Shown here piece by piece: positions 1-6,569 of a stretch of DNA of 23,104 bases (position 1 is the first letter of the stretch; each line of letters starts with the position of its first letter). The stretch lies in NCBI GenBank assembly GCA_035763085.1, contig DASUBV010000052.1, positions 1 to 23,104 on the forward strand, read 5' to 3'. The notes under the pieces are model-generated. The model saw only the letters and a list, made by a program, of their open reading frames with translations. It had not been told where the DNA came from and ran no database searches. Both the position numbers and the translations under genes were made by a program. The DNA is from DASUBV01 sp035763085 (lineage in GTDB: Bacteria > Actinomycetota > Actinomycetes > Streptosporangiales > Streptosporangiaceae).

Positions 1-491
1 CGCGCGCCCGTGGCGAAGGCATGGGTGAGCTGGCTGGGATCGGCATAGCCATCGGAGGGAACCCAGGTAGCGCCGCGCAGGCCGGTCACGCTGAGCAGCG
101 GGAAGCAGTCCGCGGCCTCACCCGGTGACATCAGGTGCACCTCGAACCCGAAGCTCCGGGCGGCGGTCACCAGGCGGCGCAGCTCGTGCCAGCGGTCGTC
201 GCTGGCAGCGACGCGCAGGCTGCCGGCCGGATGCCAGCCGGTCGCGTATCCGGTGTCGCGCTCCAGCGTCTGGTAGGTCAGCACGCTGGCCCGCATCAGC
301 CGGGTCAGGCTGGCGGAGGTGCGCAGCTGGCCGACCAGGCCGGCCGCATGCCAGGTGCTGCCCTCGGTGAGCCGGCGGCGCTCGAGTACGGTGACGTCGG
401 TCTTGCCGCGGCGGGCCAGGTAGTACGCGATGCTGCAGCCCACGACCCCGCCGCCGATGATCACGATCTCGCTGCGCTCCGGCAGATCCAC
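1..491 (-). CDS. FAD-dependent oxidoreductase, sarcosine/dimethylglycine dehydrogenase-like (3' end outside window)
   Basis: This is the N-terminal 163 residues of a DAO-family flavoprotein; the rest runs off the left edge. The protein opens with a dinucleotide-binding fold (IVIIGGGVVG, residues 9-18) and an acidic residue ending the second strand (VTVLERR, about 33-39). It continues with STWHAAGLVGQLR (45-57), which resembles the region of dimethylglycine oxidase and sarcosine dehydrogenase where a His carries covalent FAD; His48 is the candidate. A later segment, WVPSDGYADPSQLTHAFA, also fits this group. Family members oxidatively demethylate N-methylated glycines, often with folate as one-carbon acceptor, but the folate domain is not visible, so the substrate is inferred. 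I chose the GTG at 491 because GGGAG lies about 7 bases upstream and the Rossmann motif follows directly. It is divergent from the DUF402 gene. Confidence 0.85.
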   Translation of the reverse strand, partial: MDLPERSEIVIIGGGVVGCSIAYYLARRGKTDVTVLERRRLTEGSTWHAAGLVGQLRTSASLTRLMRASVLTYQTLERDTGYATGWHPAGSLRVAASDDRWHELRRLVTAARSFGFEVHLMSPGEAADCFPLLSVTGLRGATWVPSDGYADPSQLTHAFATGA

Positions 492-613
492 GCACGCTCC
501 CGCTGTGCTTCCCGCAACCTGGCGGGCCAGCGCGCGGTCGCGGGCCCGGCTGTCACTATCTCACCCGGAATTCAGGTTCGCCCTGGCCCGACTCGCTATG
601 TCAGGGTTGCGGA

Positions 614-1123
614 GTGAGCGGACATGACGTGCGCGTGGTGTACACCAAGTACGACGGCAGCCTGCACTGGCACCAGACCATGCATTACCTCGGCGAGGAC
701 GGGCACGGGACCTGGCTCGGCGCGCACGCCGGCGGGATCTCGCAGCGGGGTGACGAGCCGCCGGTGGCCATCGAGCAGCCGTACGTGATGCTGTTCCCGC
801 GGGACGCGTGGTGGACCGCGGTGTTCAACGGCGAGCCCGCGCGCACCGAGGTGTACTGCGACATCACCACGCCGCCGCAGTGGCCGGACCCGGCCGAGGT
901 GACGATGATCGACCTGGACCTGGACGTGCTGCGGCGCCGCTGTGACCAGCACGTCGTGCTGGTGGACGAGGATGAGTTCGCCGAGCACCAGGTGCGCTAC
1001 CACTACCCGCCCGACGTCATCCGCCAGGCGCGGCAGTCGGCCGCCTGGCTGCAGGACGCGATCACCGGCGGCGTGCAGCCGTTCGCCGGGGAGTACCTGG
1101 CCTGGCTCGGCCAGGTTCACTGA
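614..1123 (+). CDS. DUF402 domain protein (FomD/nucleoside-phosphatase-like)
   Basis: A 169-residue protein with the DUF402 pattern: a TKYDGSLHWH strand near the N-terminus, LGEDGHGTWLGAHAGG (about 26-41), and the signature EVYCDITTPPQ followed by IDLDLDVLRRR and VDEDEFAEHQ (about 78-120). In characterised relatives (FomD and the Ntdp nucleoside di/triphosphatases) conserved Asp residues of this region bind divalent metal and hydrolyse phosphoanhydrides; the Tyr-Cys-Asp-Ile and Asp-Glu-Asp-Glu-Phe blocks are present here. The true substrate cannot be read from sequence. The GTG at 614 is preferred because homologous sequence starts a few codons later, though its ribosome binding site is weak and GTG 629 is an alternative. 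It is convergent with the MazG-like gene. Confidence 0.85.
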   Translation: MSGHDVRVVYTKYDGSLHWHQTMHYLGEDGHGTWLGAHAGGISQRGDEPPVAIEQPYVMLFPRDAWWTAVFNGEPARTEVYCDITTPPQWPDPAEVTMIDLDLDVLRRRCDQHVVLVDEDEFAEHQVRYHYPPDVIRQARQSAAWLQDAITGGVQPFAGEYLAWLGQVH

Positions 1124-1175
1124 CGAGCGGCGGCTGCGGCGAGGAGCAGCGCGGTCGGGCCGGCGGCGGCGCGGG

Positions 1176-1523
1176 CTAGCTGCGCTCGGGCGCCTGGCCG
1201 GTCACGGCGGCCGGCGGGAACCGGCGCTCGGAGTCGGCGATCTTCCGCCGGCCCGCGTCGGCCAGGTCGATGCCGAGCACGTCGGCCAGCCGGATCAGGT
1301 AGAGCAGCACGTCGGCCATTTCCTCGCCGACCCTGGTTCGCAGCGGCTCGGCCGCGGCAAGCTGCCGGGCCTGGCCCGCGGGCAGCCACTGGAACAGCTC
1401 GGCCAGCTCGCCGACCTCCCCGACCAGGGCCAGGATGACGGACTTGGGGTCGTGGAACTGGCCCCAGTCCCGGTCATCGGTGAACCGCCGCATCCGGTCG
1501 CGCAGCTCGCTGAGGTCCGACAT
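1176..1523 (-). CDS. MazG-like nucleotide pyrophosphohydrolase
   Basis: A 115-residue all-alpha NTP pyrophosphohydrolase of the MazG/dCTPase (RS21-C6) type. The metal-binding signature is intact: EVGE at residues 36-39 (Glu36, Glu39) and EEMAD at 67-71 (Glu68, Asp71), followed by LLYLIRLADVLGIDL, which is typical of the dCTPase-like group. Such enzymes hydrolyse (d)NTPs to NMP and pyrophosphate and clean up modified nucleotides in the cytoplasm. The ATG at 1523 is chosen over upstream in-frame starts because the homologous DLSELRDRMRRF begins there and GGAAAG lies upstream. It sits 43 bp downstream of the RsbW-like ATPase gene on the same strand, so the two are probably cotranscribed. Length is normal for a single-domain member. 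Confidence 0.9.
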   Translation of the reverse strand: MSDLSELRDRMRRFTDDRDWGQFHDPKSVILALVGEVGELAELFQWLPAGQARQLAAAEPLRTRVGEEMADVLLYLIRLADVLGIDLADAGRRKIADSERRFPPAAVTGQAPERS

Positions 1524-1566
1524 CCCGCTAGCTTTCCACGACACCGGCCGCAGCGGGCGGCCCGGG

Positions 1567-2034
1567 TCAGGCCGGGTCGAGCTCGAGCCACGCGATGCGG
1601 CCGGCGTCGCTGCCGGTGATGCCCCAGCGGGTGGCCAGCCCGCCGACGATGAGCAGGCCGCGGCCGTGCTCCTCGTCGTGACCGGAATCGCAAGTCCACG
1701 GGCCGCCCCGGTCCTCGACCTCGGCGCGGATCCGGCCGGCCCCGCTGACCAGCGCCCGCACCACGAAGTGCCCGCCGGGCTCGCGCGAGCTGCTGTGCAG
1801 GACCGCGTTGCTGGCCAGCTCGGAGACGCACAGCACGACATCATCGGCGGCGCGCAGGCCGGCCAGCACGCCGGCCACGAACCGCCGCGCGCAGGCGACC
1901 TGCAGCGGCTGCGCGGCGAAGACCCGCCAGGCGGCAGCCACGGCCGGGGCTCTGCCGGGCGCGGACGGGCCTCGTTCCGGGGCCAGGAAGTCAGTCCCGG
2001 CCACCCGCCTGGCGGTGCCGACTGCTGCGCTCAT
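1567..2034 (-). CDS. ATP-binding protein, RsbW/anti-sigma-factor-like histidine-kinase-fold ATPase
   Basis: A 155-residue protein consisting of one GHKL-type HATPase domain after a roughly 35-residue variable N-terminus. The N box is ELASNAVLH (residues 72-80, Asn76), the G1 box is VEDRGGPW (106-113, Asp108), and a GRGLLIV motif (124-130) forms the ATP lid region. There is no dimerisation or phosphoacceptor domain, so this is not a sensor kinase. Stand-alone proteins of this type are abundant in actinomycetes and resemble the anti-sigma kinase RsbW/SpoIIAB; most have unknown partners. No anti-anti-sigma or sigma gene is adjacent. It is divergent from the GntR regulator and shares the 254-bp intergenic region carrying two TCTCTAGAGA sites, so GntR may also control it (inference). 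Confidence 0.88.
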   Translation of the reverse strand: MSAAVGTARRVAGTDFLAPERGPSAPGRAPAVAAAWRVFAAQPLQVACARRFVAGVLAGLRAADDVVLCVSELASNAVLHSSSREPGGHFVVRALVSGAGRIRAEVEDRGGPWTCDSGHDEEHGRGLLIVGGLATRWGITGSDAGRIAWLELDPA

Positions 2035-2154
2035 GTGCCGCCCTTCTGCGCGGGGCGCGCCGCCATTCCCGCGGCGGACGGCGACGGCCCGTAAATCAGA
2101 AGGCCAGGGGCCCAGTGCTGCGGCATTCCCCGGCTCTCCTAGACGCTAACTCAG

Positions 2155-2166
2155 ATCTCTAGAGAT
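2155..2166. promoter_or_regulatory. Perfect palindrome ATCTCTAGAGAT, candidate GntR operator 1
   Basis: A 12-bp perfect palindrome lies between the RsbW-like gene and the GntR gene. Its core TCTCTAGAGA occurs again at 2245-2254. Short symmetric AT-containing sites in the promoter of a HutC/GntR gene are the usual autoregulatory operators of that family; the assignment is inferred from position and repetition. Confidence 0.55.
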
Positions 2167-2244
2167 ATCCAGATCCTCAATGGCCTCTTCTGACCTGTCA
2201 TTCCTCACCAGACCGGCTGATCAGGCACATCTTTGCTAATGTGC

Positions 2245-2254
2245 TCTCTAGAGA
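2245..2254. promoter_or_regulatory. Palindrome TCTCTAGAGA, candidate GntR operator 2
   Basis: This exact second copy of the 10-bp core of the site at 2155-2166 has its centre 89 bp away. It lies just after a possible -10-like element (TGCTAAT, 2234-2240) and about 35 bp before the GntR start codon, a position where bound repressor would block transcription start. This fits autorepression. Confidence 0.55.
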
Positions 2255-2288
2255 ACCACTGCGCCACCGGACGCAAGGAGGCCGGATC

Positions 2289-3056
2289 ATGCCGAACTCA
2301 AATGGCCCGGCTCAAGAACGGAAATACCGGGTGATCGCCAGCGACCTGCGCGCGGCGATTACCCGGGGCGAATACCAGCCGGCCGCCCGCCTGCCGGGCG
2401 AGAACGACCTGATGCGCCATTATCAGGTGGCCCGGATGACCGCCCGGCAGGCGCTCGCTCAGCTGATCAACGAGGGACTGGCCGTGGCCCGCAAGGGCTC
2501 GGGGGTGTACGTCCGCGAGTTCCGCCCGGTCATCCGGCCCGGCATCAGCCGGCTGTCCTCGCGCAGCTGGGGCTCGGGCCGGTCGGTGTGGGCGGCCGAT
2601 GCCGGCGAGCGGGACCTGGCGGTGGACCAGCTCGACATCCGCCGGATGGACCCGCCCGATCACATCCGCCTGCTGCTGGACCTGCCCGACGACACCGACG
2701 CTCAGGTCATCGCGCGCAGCCGCCGCTACGTCCTGGACGGCAAGCCGGTGCTGCTGTCGGTCTCCTACCTGCCGGCCGCGCTCGCGGCCGGGACCATGAT
2801 CGAGTACCAGGATGCCGGACCTGGCGGGGTCTACGCCCGGCTGCGGGAGCTCGGCCACGCTCCGGCCCGCTTCCGCGAGGACCTGCGCTCGCGGATGCCC
2901 GAGCCGGACGAGGCCGGCCGCCTGGAGCTGCCGCCCGGCACGCCAGTGGTCGACATCGTGCGCAGCGCCTACACGGCGGACGGCCAGATCGTCGAGGTCA
3001 ACGAGATGACGGCCGACGCCTCCTCCTACGTATTCCGGTACGACTTCGACGCCTAG
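2289..3056 (+). CDS. GntR family transcriptional regulator, HutC subfamily (UTRA domain)
   Basis: A 255-residue regulator. Residues about 10-78 form the GntR winged helix: YRVIASDLRAAITRGEY, LPGENDLMRHYQVARMTARQAL and a wing ending KGSGVYV. Residues about 95-250 form a UTRA effector-binding domain of the HutC type, including RRYVLDGKPVLLSVSYLP and a terminal VEVNEMTADASSYVFRYDFD. The ATG at 2289 has a near-perfect AAGGAGG ribosome binding site at 2275-2281, so the longer in-frame start at 2241 is rejected. Ligands in this subfamily include sugars, amino acids and antibiotics; none can be chosen here. The promoter carries two TCTCTAGAGA palindromes, suggesting autoregulation. It is convergent with galT, whose upstream region lacks that motif, so control of galactose genes is not supported. 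Confidence 0.92.
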   Translation: MPNSNGPAQERKYRVIASDLRAAITRGEYQPAARLPGENDLMRHYQVARMTARQALAQLINEGLAVARKGSGVYVREFRPVIRPGISRLSSRSWGSGRSVWAADAGERDLAVDQLDIRRMDPPDHIRLLLDLPDDTDAQVIARSRRYVLDGKPVLLSVSYLPAALAAGTMIEYQDAGPGGVYARLRELGHAPARFREDLRSRMPEPDEAGRLELPPGTPVVDIVRSAYTADGQIVEVNEMTADASSYVFRYDFDA

Positions 3057-3091
3057 CGGCGGTCAGCCGGGCTGCCCGGCCCGGGACGAGG

Positions 3092-3111
3092 GCCCCCGGC
3101 GCAACCGGGGC
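3092..3111. terminator. GC-rich hairpin between convergent GntR and galT genes
   Basis: CCCCGG (3094-3099) pairs with CCGGGG (3105-3110) across a five-base loop; one more G-C pair is possible with a bulged C. It lies in the 63-bp gap between two convergent stop codons. There is no T tract, as is common in high-GC actinobacteria. It could serve either strand. Confidence 0.35.
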
Positions 3112-3119
3112 GTGCCGCG

Positions 3120-4223
3120 CTAGGCATCCACCTCGCGCAGCCGCGCGGCGGCGGCCTCGGGCATCACGTCGCTGGCGAACGCGTCCATGGCCGACTCCGA
3201 GCCGGCCAGGTACTTGAGCTTGTCGCTGGCCCGCCGCGAGGTGAACAGCTCCAGGTGCAGCGCGAACAGGTCGCGGCCCGCGCGGACCGGCGCCTGGTGC
3301 CACCCGGCGATGTAGGGAGCGGGCTGGTCGAACAGCCGCGCGAAGCGGCCGAAGATGTCCAGCTCGATCCCGGCCAGGTCGCAGAGCTCCGCCGGGCCGA
3401 GACTGGCCAGGTCGGGGACCCGGCGCCGGGGGTACAGGTGGATCTCATACGGCCACCGGGCCGCGTGCGGGACGAACGCGGCCCAGTGCTCGGTCTGGCT
3501 CACCACCCGCGTGCCGTCGGCCAGCTCGGCGGCGACCACGTCATCGAACAGGTTGCGCGCCGTCCGCCGGTAATACGCGCGTGCCGAGGCCAGCGCCTTC
3601 TCGGTCCGCGGGGTGACGAACGGGTAGGCGTAGATCTGGCCGTGCGGGTGCGGCTGGGTGACGCCGATCTCCCGGCCGCGGTTCTCGAAGCAGAACACCT
3701 GGTCCACGCCGGCCAGCGCGGACAGCTCGGCCGTCCGGTCGATCAGCGCCTGCAGCACGAGCTCGACCCGCTCGCGGGGCAGCTCGGCGAACGAGGCATC
3801 GTGATCGGAGGTGTAGCAGACCACCTCGCAGCGCCCGGCCGCCGGCCGCTCGGGCAGCACCCCGGCCGGCCAGCCCGCCCCGGGTCCTTCCGGGCCGGCG
3901 GGGCCCGCGCCGGGCGGGGCGGCGGAGAGCGCCGGGAAGCGGTTGTCGAAGACCACCACCTCGTAGTCCGCGGCCGGGATCTCGGTCAGGTGGTCGGCCG
4001 ACGGGCAGAGCGGGCAGTCCTGCGCCGACGGCAGGTAGCTGCGGTCCTGGCGGTGACTGGCGTAGATCACCCAGGTGTCCAGGAACGGCTCGTAGCGCAG
4101 CTGCGATGCGGAGTTCGCGGGCGGCAGGTCCCGTCGATCGGCGGCATCGCGGTGCTGGCCCGGAGCCGCGTCGTAGTAGCTGAGCTGCCGACCATCGGAG
4201 AGCCGGATCGTCGTCTTGTGCAC
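3120..4223 (-). CDS. galT: Galactose-1-phosphate uridylyltransferase
   Basis: A 367-residue GalT of the HIT superfamily, the Leloir-pathway enzyme that transfers UMP from UDP-glucose to galactose-1-phosphate. The N-terminal half carries the CPLC metal-binding pair (residues 70-73) and FDNRFPAL (92-99). The catalytic block GVTQPHPHGQIYAYPF contains HPH at 192-194, with His194 as the expected uridylylated nucleophile. The C-terminal half has the matching second HIT-like domain with HWAAFVPHAARWPYEIHLYP and GWHQAP. The GTG at 4223 is chosen because it follows AAAGG and begins the conserved segment; longer in-frame starts add a basic, low-complexity leader. It stands alone: galE and galK lie about 13 kb away on the same strand. 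Its stop is 63 bp from that of the convergent GntR gene. Confidence 0.95.
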   Translation of the reverse strand: MHKTTIRLSDGRQLSYYDAAPGQHRDAADRRDLPPANSASQLRYEPFLDTWVIYASHRQDRSYLPSAQDCPLCPSADHLTEIPAADYEVVVFDNRFPALSAAPPGAGPAGPEGPGAGWPAGVLPERPAAGRCEVVCYTSDHDASFAELPRERVELVLQALIDRTAELSALAGVDQVFCFENRGREIGVTQPHPHGQIYAYPFVTPRTEKALASARAYYRRTARNLFDDVVAAELADGTRVVSQTEHWAAFVPHAARWPYEIHLYPRRRVPDLASLGPAELCDLAGIELDIFGRFARLFDQPAPYIAGWHQAPVRAGRDLFALHLELFTSRRASDKLKYLAGSESAMDAFASDVMPEAAAARLREVDA

Positions 4224-4471
4224 TCTCGCGGGACCTTTCCGTCGTGCCGGGGCCCGCCGCTGCGGCAGCGGCGCGGCCAGGCTCGCGGACCATCGTGGCA
4301 CGGCGGGGCGGGCACCGGGGACGCCCGCCGGCGGTCTGGTTTGCCCGCTTGCGTCCGGTCCGGCCTGGCCCGCCAGGTCAGGCCAGGTTCGAGCCGGGTC
4401 ATTCCGCGGGGCAGGGCCCCGGAGCGCGCCGTCACGCAGACGGCCGGCCCGCCCGGCCGCTCCGGCCTTCC

Positions 4472-4512
4472 GGCGGGAGTGCCCGGGCGGGAGTGCCCTG
4501 GCGAGAGTGCCC
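4472..4512. repeat. Three tandem copies of a 14-bp unit
   Basis: GGCGGGAGTGCCC occurs at 4472-4484 and 4486-4498, with a one-mismatch copy at 4500-4512, separated by single bases. The array sits just beyond the DUF3467 stop codon, in the 291-bp gap (4224-4514) that also holds the galT leader. No gene is seen in that gap. Confidence 0.7.
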
Positions 4513-4514
4513 GC

Positions 4515-4862
4515 TCAGGAACCGGGCGGGTACATCGGCGGGTCGGCAGCGTCCGGCCCCGGCCGCTGGATCGGGCCGAACCGCTCCTCATACAGCCGCT
4601 CGTTCTTGCTCAGCGCCTGCATCAGCTCGAATACCGCGGCGGGCGGGATCTTCACCCGGCTGACCACCTGGGCCGGGGTCAGCGCCTGCTGGGTGCCCGC
4701 CTCGTCCGCGATCACCTGAGTGGGCTGGGTCACGGCGAAGTCCAGGGTGAACTCATACGGCGTGTGCCACACGGCCACCAGGTTGCTGTACACCCCGGCA
4801 GCGACGTCATCGGGCACCTGCAGGCTGATCTGCGGAGGCTGAGGAGGCTGAGCGTCGGTCAT
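4515..4862 (-). CDS. DUF3467 domain-containing protein
   Basis: A 115-residue soluble protein. After a Pro/Gln-rich N-terminus comes the DUF3467 core: ISLQVPDDVAAGVYSNLVAVWHTPYEFTLDFAV (about 12-44), then VVSRVKIPPAAVFELMQALSKNERLYEERFG (about 66-96). The pattern of a beta-sheet that reads as 'YaNlv.v.hs.~eF.lDF' plus a C-terminal helix is diagnostic for this small family, whose function is unknown. The ATG at 4862 begins the family-like sequence; the upstream in-frame extension is compositionally unlike it. It is divergent from the Nudix gene with 206 bp between, including a 16-bp perfect palindrome, and lies upstream of galT on the same strand with a 291-bp gap, so cotranscription with galT is uncertain. 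Confidence 0.88.
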   Translation of the reverse strand: MTDAQPPQPPQISLQVPDDVAAGVYSNLVAVWHTPYEFTLDFAVTQPTQVIADEAGTQQALTPAQVVSRVKIPPAAVFELMQALSKNERLYEERFGPIQRPGPDAADPPMYPPGS

Positions 4863-4959
4863 GAACAGCCAGGCTACGGCGCCCGGCCCGGCCACGGCTC
4901 CGCGCCGCGCCCGGCCGCGGGCCAGCACACTTCCTGGCCGCCGCGCCCGCCGCCGGCGT

Positions 4960-4975
4960 GGCTGACGCGTCAGCC
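4960..4975. promoter_or_regulatory. 16-bp perfect palindrome GGCTGACGCGTCAGCC in divergent promoter region
   Basis: A fully symmetric 16-bp sequence in the 206-bp gap between the divergent DUF3467 and Nudix genes. It has no loop, so it looks more like a protein-binding site than a hairpin. No regulator gene is adjacent, so its ligand protein is unknown. Confidence 0.4.
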
Positions 4976-5068
4976 CGCTGCCGTCGTGTCATTGTCAGGA
5001 CGGGTGTTGCCGCTGTGGGGGTGGCTGGGATCCTGGCTGCCGGTTGCCGCTGGACTGAGGAGCAACAT

Positions 5069-5569
5069 GTGACCGCGCAAAGCCCGGATGAGGTGCAGCT
5101 ATCGGAGTTCATGGCGTCGCTGCCGCGCAAGCGGATGGGCGCTGCCGCACTGTGCCGGGATCAGGCCGGCCGGCTGCTGCTGGTGGAGCCGGTCTACACC
5201 GATACCTGGATGGTGCCCGGCGGCGTGGTGGAGGCCGGCGAGTCCCCGCACGCCGCGTGCCGCCGCGAGGTCGCCGAGGAACTGGGCCTGGACCGCCCGG
5301 CCGGGCGCATCCTGTCGGTGGACTGGGTTCCGAGCGAGCCCGGCCGGACCGAGGCCCTGGTTATCTTCTACGACGGCGGGGTGCTCAGCGACCAGGAGAT
5401 CGCGGCGATCACGCTGCCTGCCGACGAGCTCGCCAGCTTCGCCTTCGTCCCGCCCGGTGAGGTGGAGCCGAAGGTGCGCCCGGCGCTGGCGCGCCGGATC
5501 GCCGCCTCGCTGGCCGCGCTGGACAGCGGGACGGTGGCCGCGCTCGAAGACGGCCGCCCGGTCAGCTGA
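5069..5569 (+). CDS. Nudix hydrolase
   Basis: A 166-residue Nudix protein. The signature GX5EX7REUXEEXGU is complete at residues 52-74 (starting GVVEAGESPHAA and ending CRREVAEELGL), with the metal-binding REVAEE intact. The preceding RMGAAALCRDQAGRLLLVEPVYTDTWMVPGG is the standard first strand-turn region. Nudix enzymes hydrolyse nucleoside diphosphates linked to another moiety; the substrate cannot be assigned. The GTG at 5069 is chosen because GAGGAG lies about 6 bases upstream; the longer in-frame start at 4958 would add a hydrophobic stretch unlike the family. It is divergent from DUF3467 and convergent with the TIM-barrel isomerase. Confidence 0.92.
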   Translation: MTAQSPDEVQLSEFMASLPRKRMGAAALCRDQAGRLLLVEPVYTDTWMVPGGVVEAGESPHAACRREVAEELGLDRPAGRILSVDWVPSEPGRTEALVIFYDGGVLSDQEIAAITLPADELASFAFVPPGEVEPKVRPALARRIAASLAALDSGTVAALEDGRPVS

Positions 5570-5584
5570 GCGGGCCGGGCCCGC
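5570..5584. terminator. Compact GC hairpin after the Nudix gene
   Basis: GCGGGC (5570-5575) and GCCCGC (5579-5584) form a six-base-pair stem with a three-base loop immediately after the Nudix stop codon. It lies in the gap between convergent genes. No T tract follows, so termination is inferred from position and stability. Confidence 0.4.
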
Positions 5585-5644
5585 GGGACGCGGCACAGGC
5601 CCCCCGGAACCCCGAGGGCTCGCCGAGGCTGCCGGTGCCGCCAG

Positions 5645-6514
5645 TCACCGCGCCGGGCTCGCCGGCCCGCCCGCGGCACGGCGCGGCAGGGACGGCAGCG
5701 CCGCAAAGCGCTGGCAGATGGTGGCGGCGGTCTGGTCGGCGGGCGCGTCCCAGATCTGCTGGCTGAAGATCTCGACCTCAGCGAAGCCGTCGTACCCGGC
5801 CGCGCAGACGCCTTCGGTGAACGGGCCGAAGTCGATGCACCCGTCACCGATATGACCGCGCCCGAGCAGGGTGTCCGGCGGCAGCGGCAGCACCCAGTCG
5901 CTGAGCTGGTAGCTGACAATCCGGCCCGCGGCCCGGGCCAGGTCCGCGCTGAGCTGCGCGTCCCACCACAGGTGATAGGTGTCGACGACCACCCCCACCG
6001 CGTCGGCCGGGAACTGCAGGGCCACCTCCAGCGCCTCGGCCAGGCGCGAGATGACGCAGCGGTCGGCGCAGAACATCGGGTGCAGGGCCTCGATGCCGAG
6101 CCGGACGCCGAGCCGCTGGGCATCGGGCACCAGCTCGCCGATCGCGCCGGCGATCATCCGCCTGGCCAGGCCGATGTCCCGGCTGCCGGGCACCAGCCCG
6201 CCGGACACCAGGATGAGGGTGTCGGTGCCCAGCTCGGCGGCCTCGGCGATGGCCGCCCGGTTATCGGCCAGCGCCGCAGCCCGGGCGCCGGGGTCGGCGT
6301 GGGTGAAGAACCCGCCCCGGCACAGGCTGGACACCTGCAGCCCGGCGGCCGCCACGATGGCCGCCGCCCCGGCCGTGCCGATCTCGGCCACCGGCTCGCG
6401 CCACAGCCCGATGGCTGGTATCTCGTGCCGGGCGCACAGGTCCGCGGCCTGCGCCACGGTCAGCGGGCGCACGGTCGCCTGGTTCAGCGACAGCCCGCGC
6501 AGTCCGCCGGTCAT
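5645..6514 (-). CDS. Sugar phosphate isomerase/epimerase family TIM-barrel protein
   Basis: A 289-residue protein of the xylose-isomerase-like/AP-endonuclease-2 TIM-barrel superfamily. The expected metal ligands can be placed: Glu142 in IEALHPMF, Asp178 and His181 in VVVDTYHLWWD, His221 in GRGHIGDGCIDF, and Glu246 or Glu248 in AEVEIFS. This arrangement matches IolE/IolI/epimerase-like enzymes that act on sugars, keto-sugars or cyclitols through a divalent metal. It is the last gene of a three-gene unit, 55 bp after the DUF993 gene, behind a Gfo/Idh dehydrogenase. The likely role is isomerisation, epimerisation or dehydration of the oxidised intermediate made by that dehydrogenase (inference). 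The ATG at 6514 has AGGA about 10 bases upstream. Confidence 0.88.
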   Translation of the reverse strand: MTGGLRGLSLNQATVRPLTVAQAADLCARHEIPAIGLWREPVAEIGTAGAAAIVAAAGLQVSSLCRGGFFTHADPGARAAALADNRAAIAEAAELGTDTLILVSGGLVPGSRDIGLARRMIAGAIGELVPDAQRLGVRLGIEALHPMFCADRCVISRLAEALEVALQFPADAVGVVVDTYHLWWDAQLSADLARAAGRIVSYQLSDWVLPLPPDTLLGRGHIGDGCIDFGPFTEGVCAAGYDGFAEVEIFSQQIWDAPADQTAATICQRFAALPSLPRRAAGGPASPAR

Positions 6515-6569
6515 GCCGGTGCCGGTCCTGCCGTGCCGGTCAGGGGGGCGCGTGTCCTATCCATGCCAG

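Noticed and set aside
2155..4223. GntR as regulator of galT
   Set aside because: The TCTCTAGAGA motif found in its own promoter region is absent upstream of galT and of galE.
4958..5068. Apparent lipoprotein signal peptide (hydrophobic stretch ending AAGC) before the Nudix domain
   Set aside because: It depends on a start without a ribosome binding site. GTG 5069 has GAGGAG at good spacing and Nudix enzymes are normally cytoplasmic.
3255..5072. Long plus-strand open frame of about 605 codons
   Set aside because: It runs antisense through galT and DUF3467, has Arg/Gly/Pro-rich composition and no family resemblance; such shadow frames are expected at this GC content.
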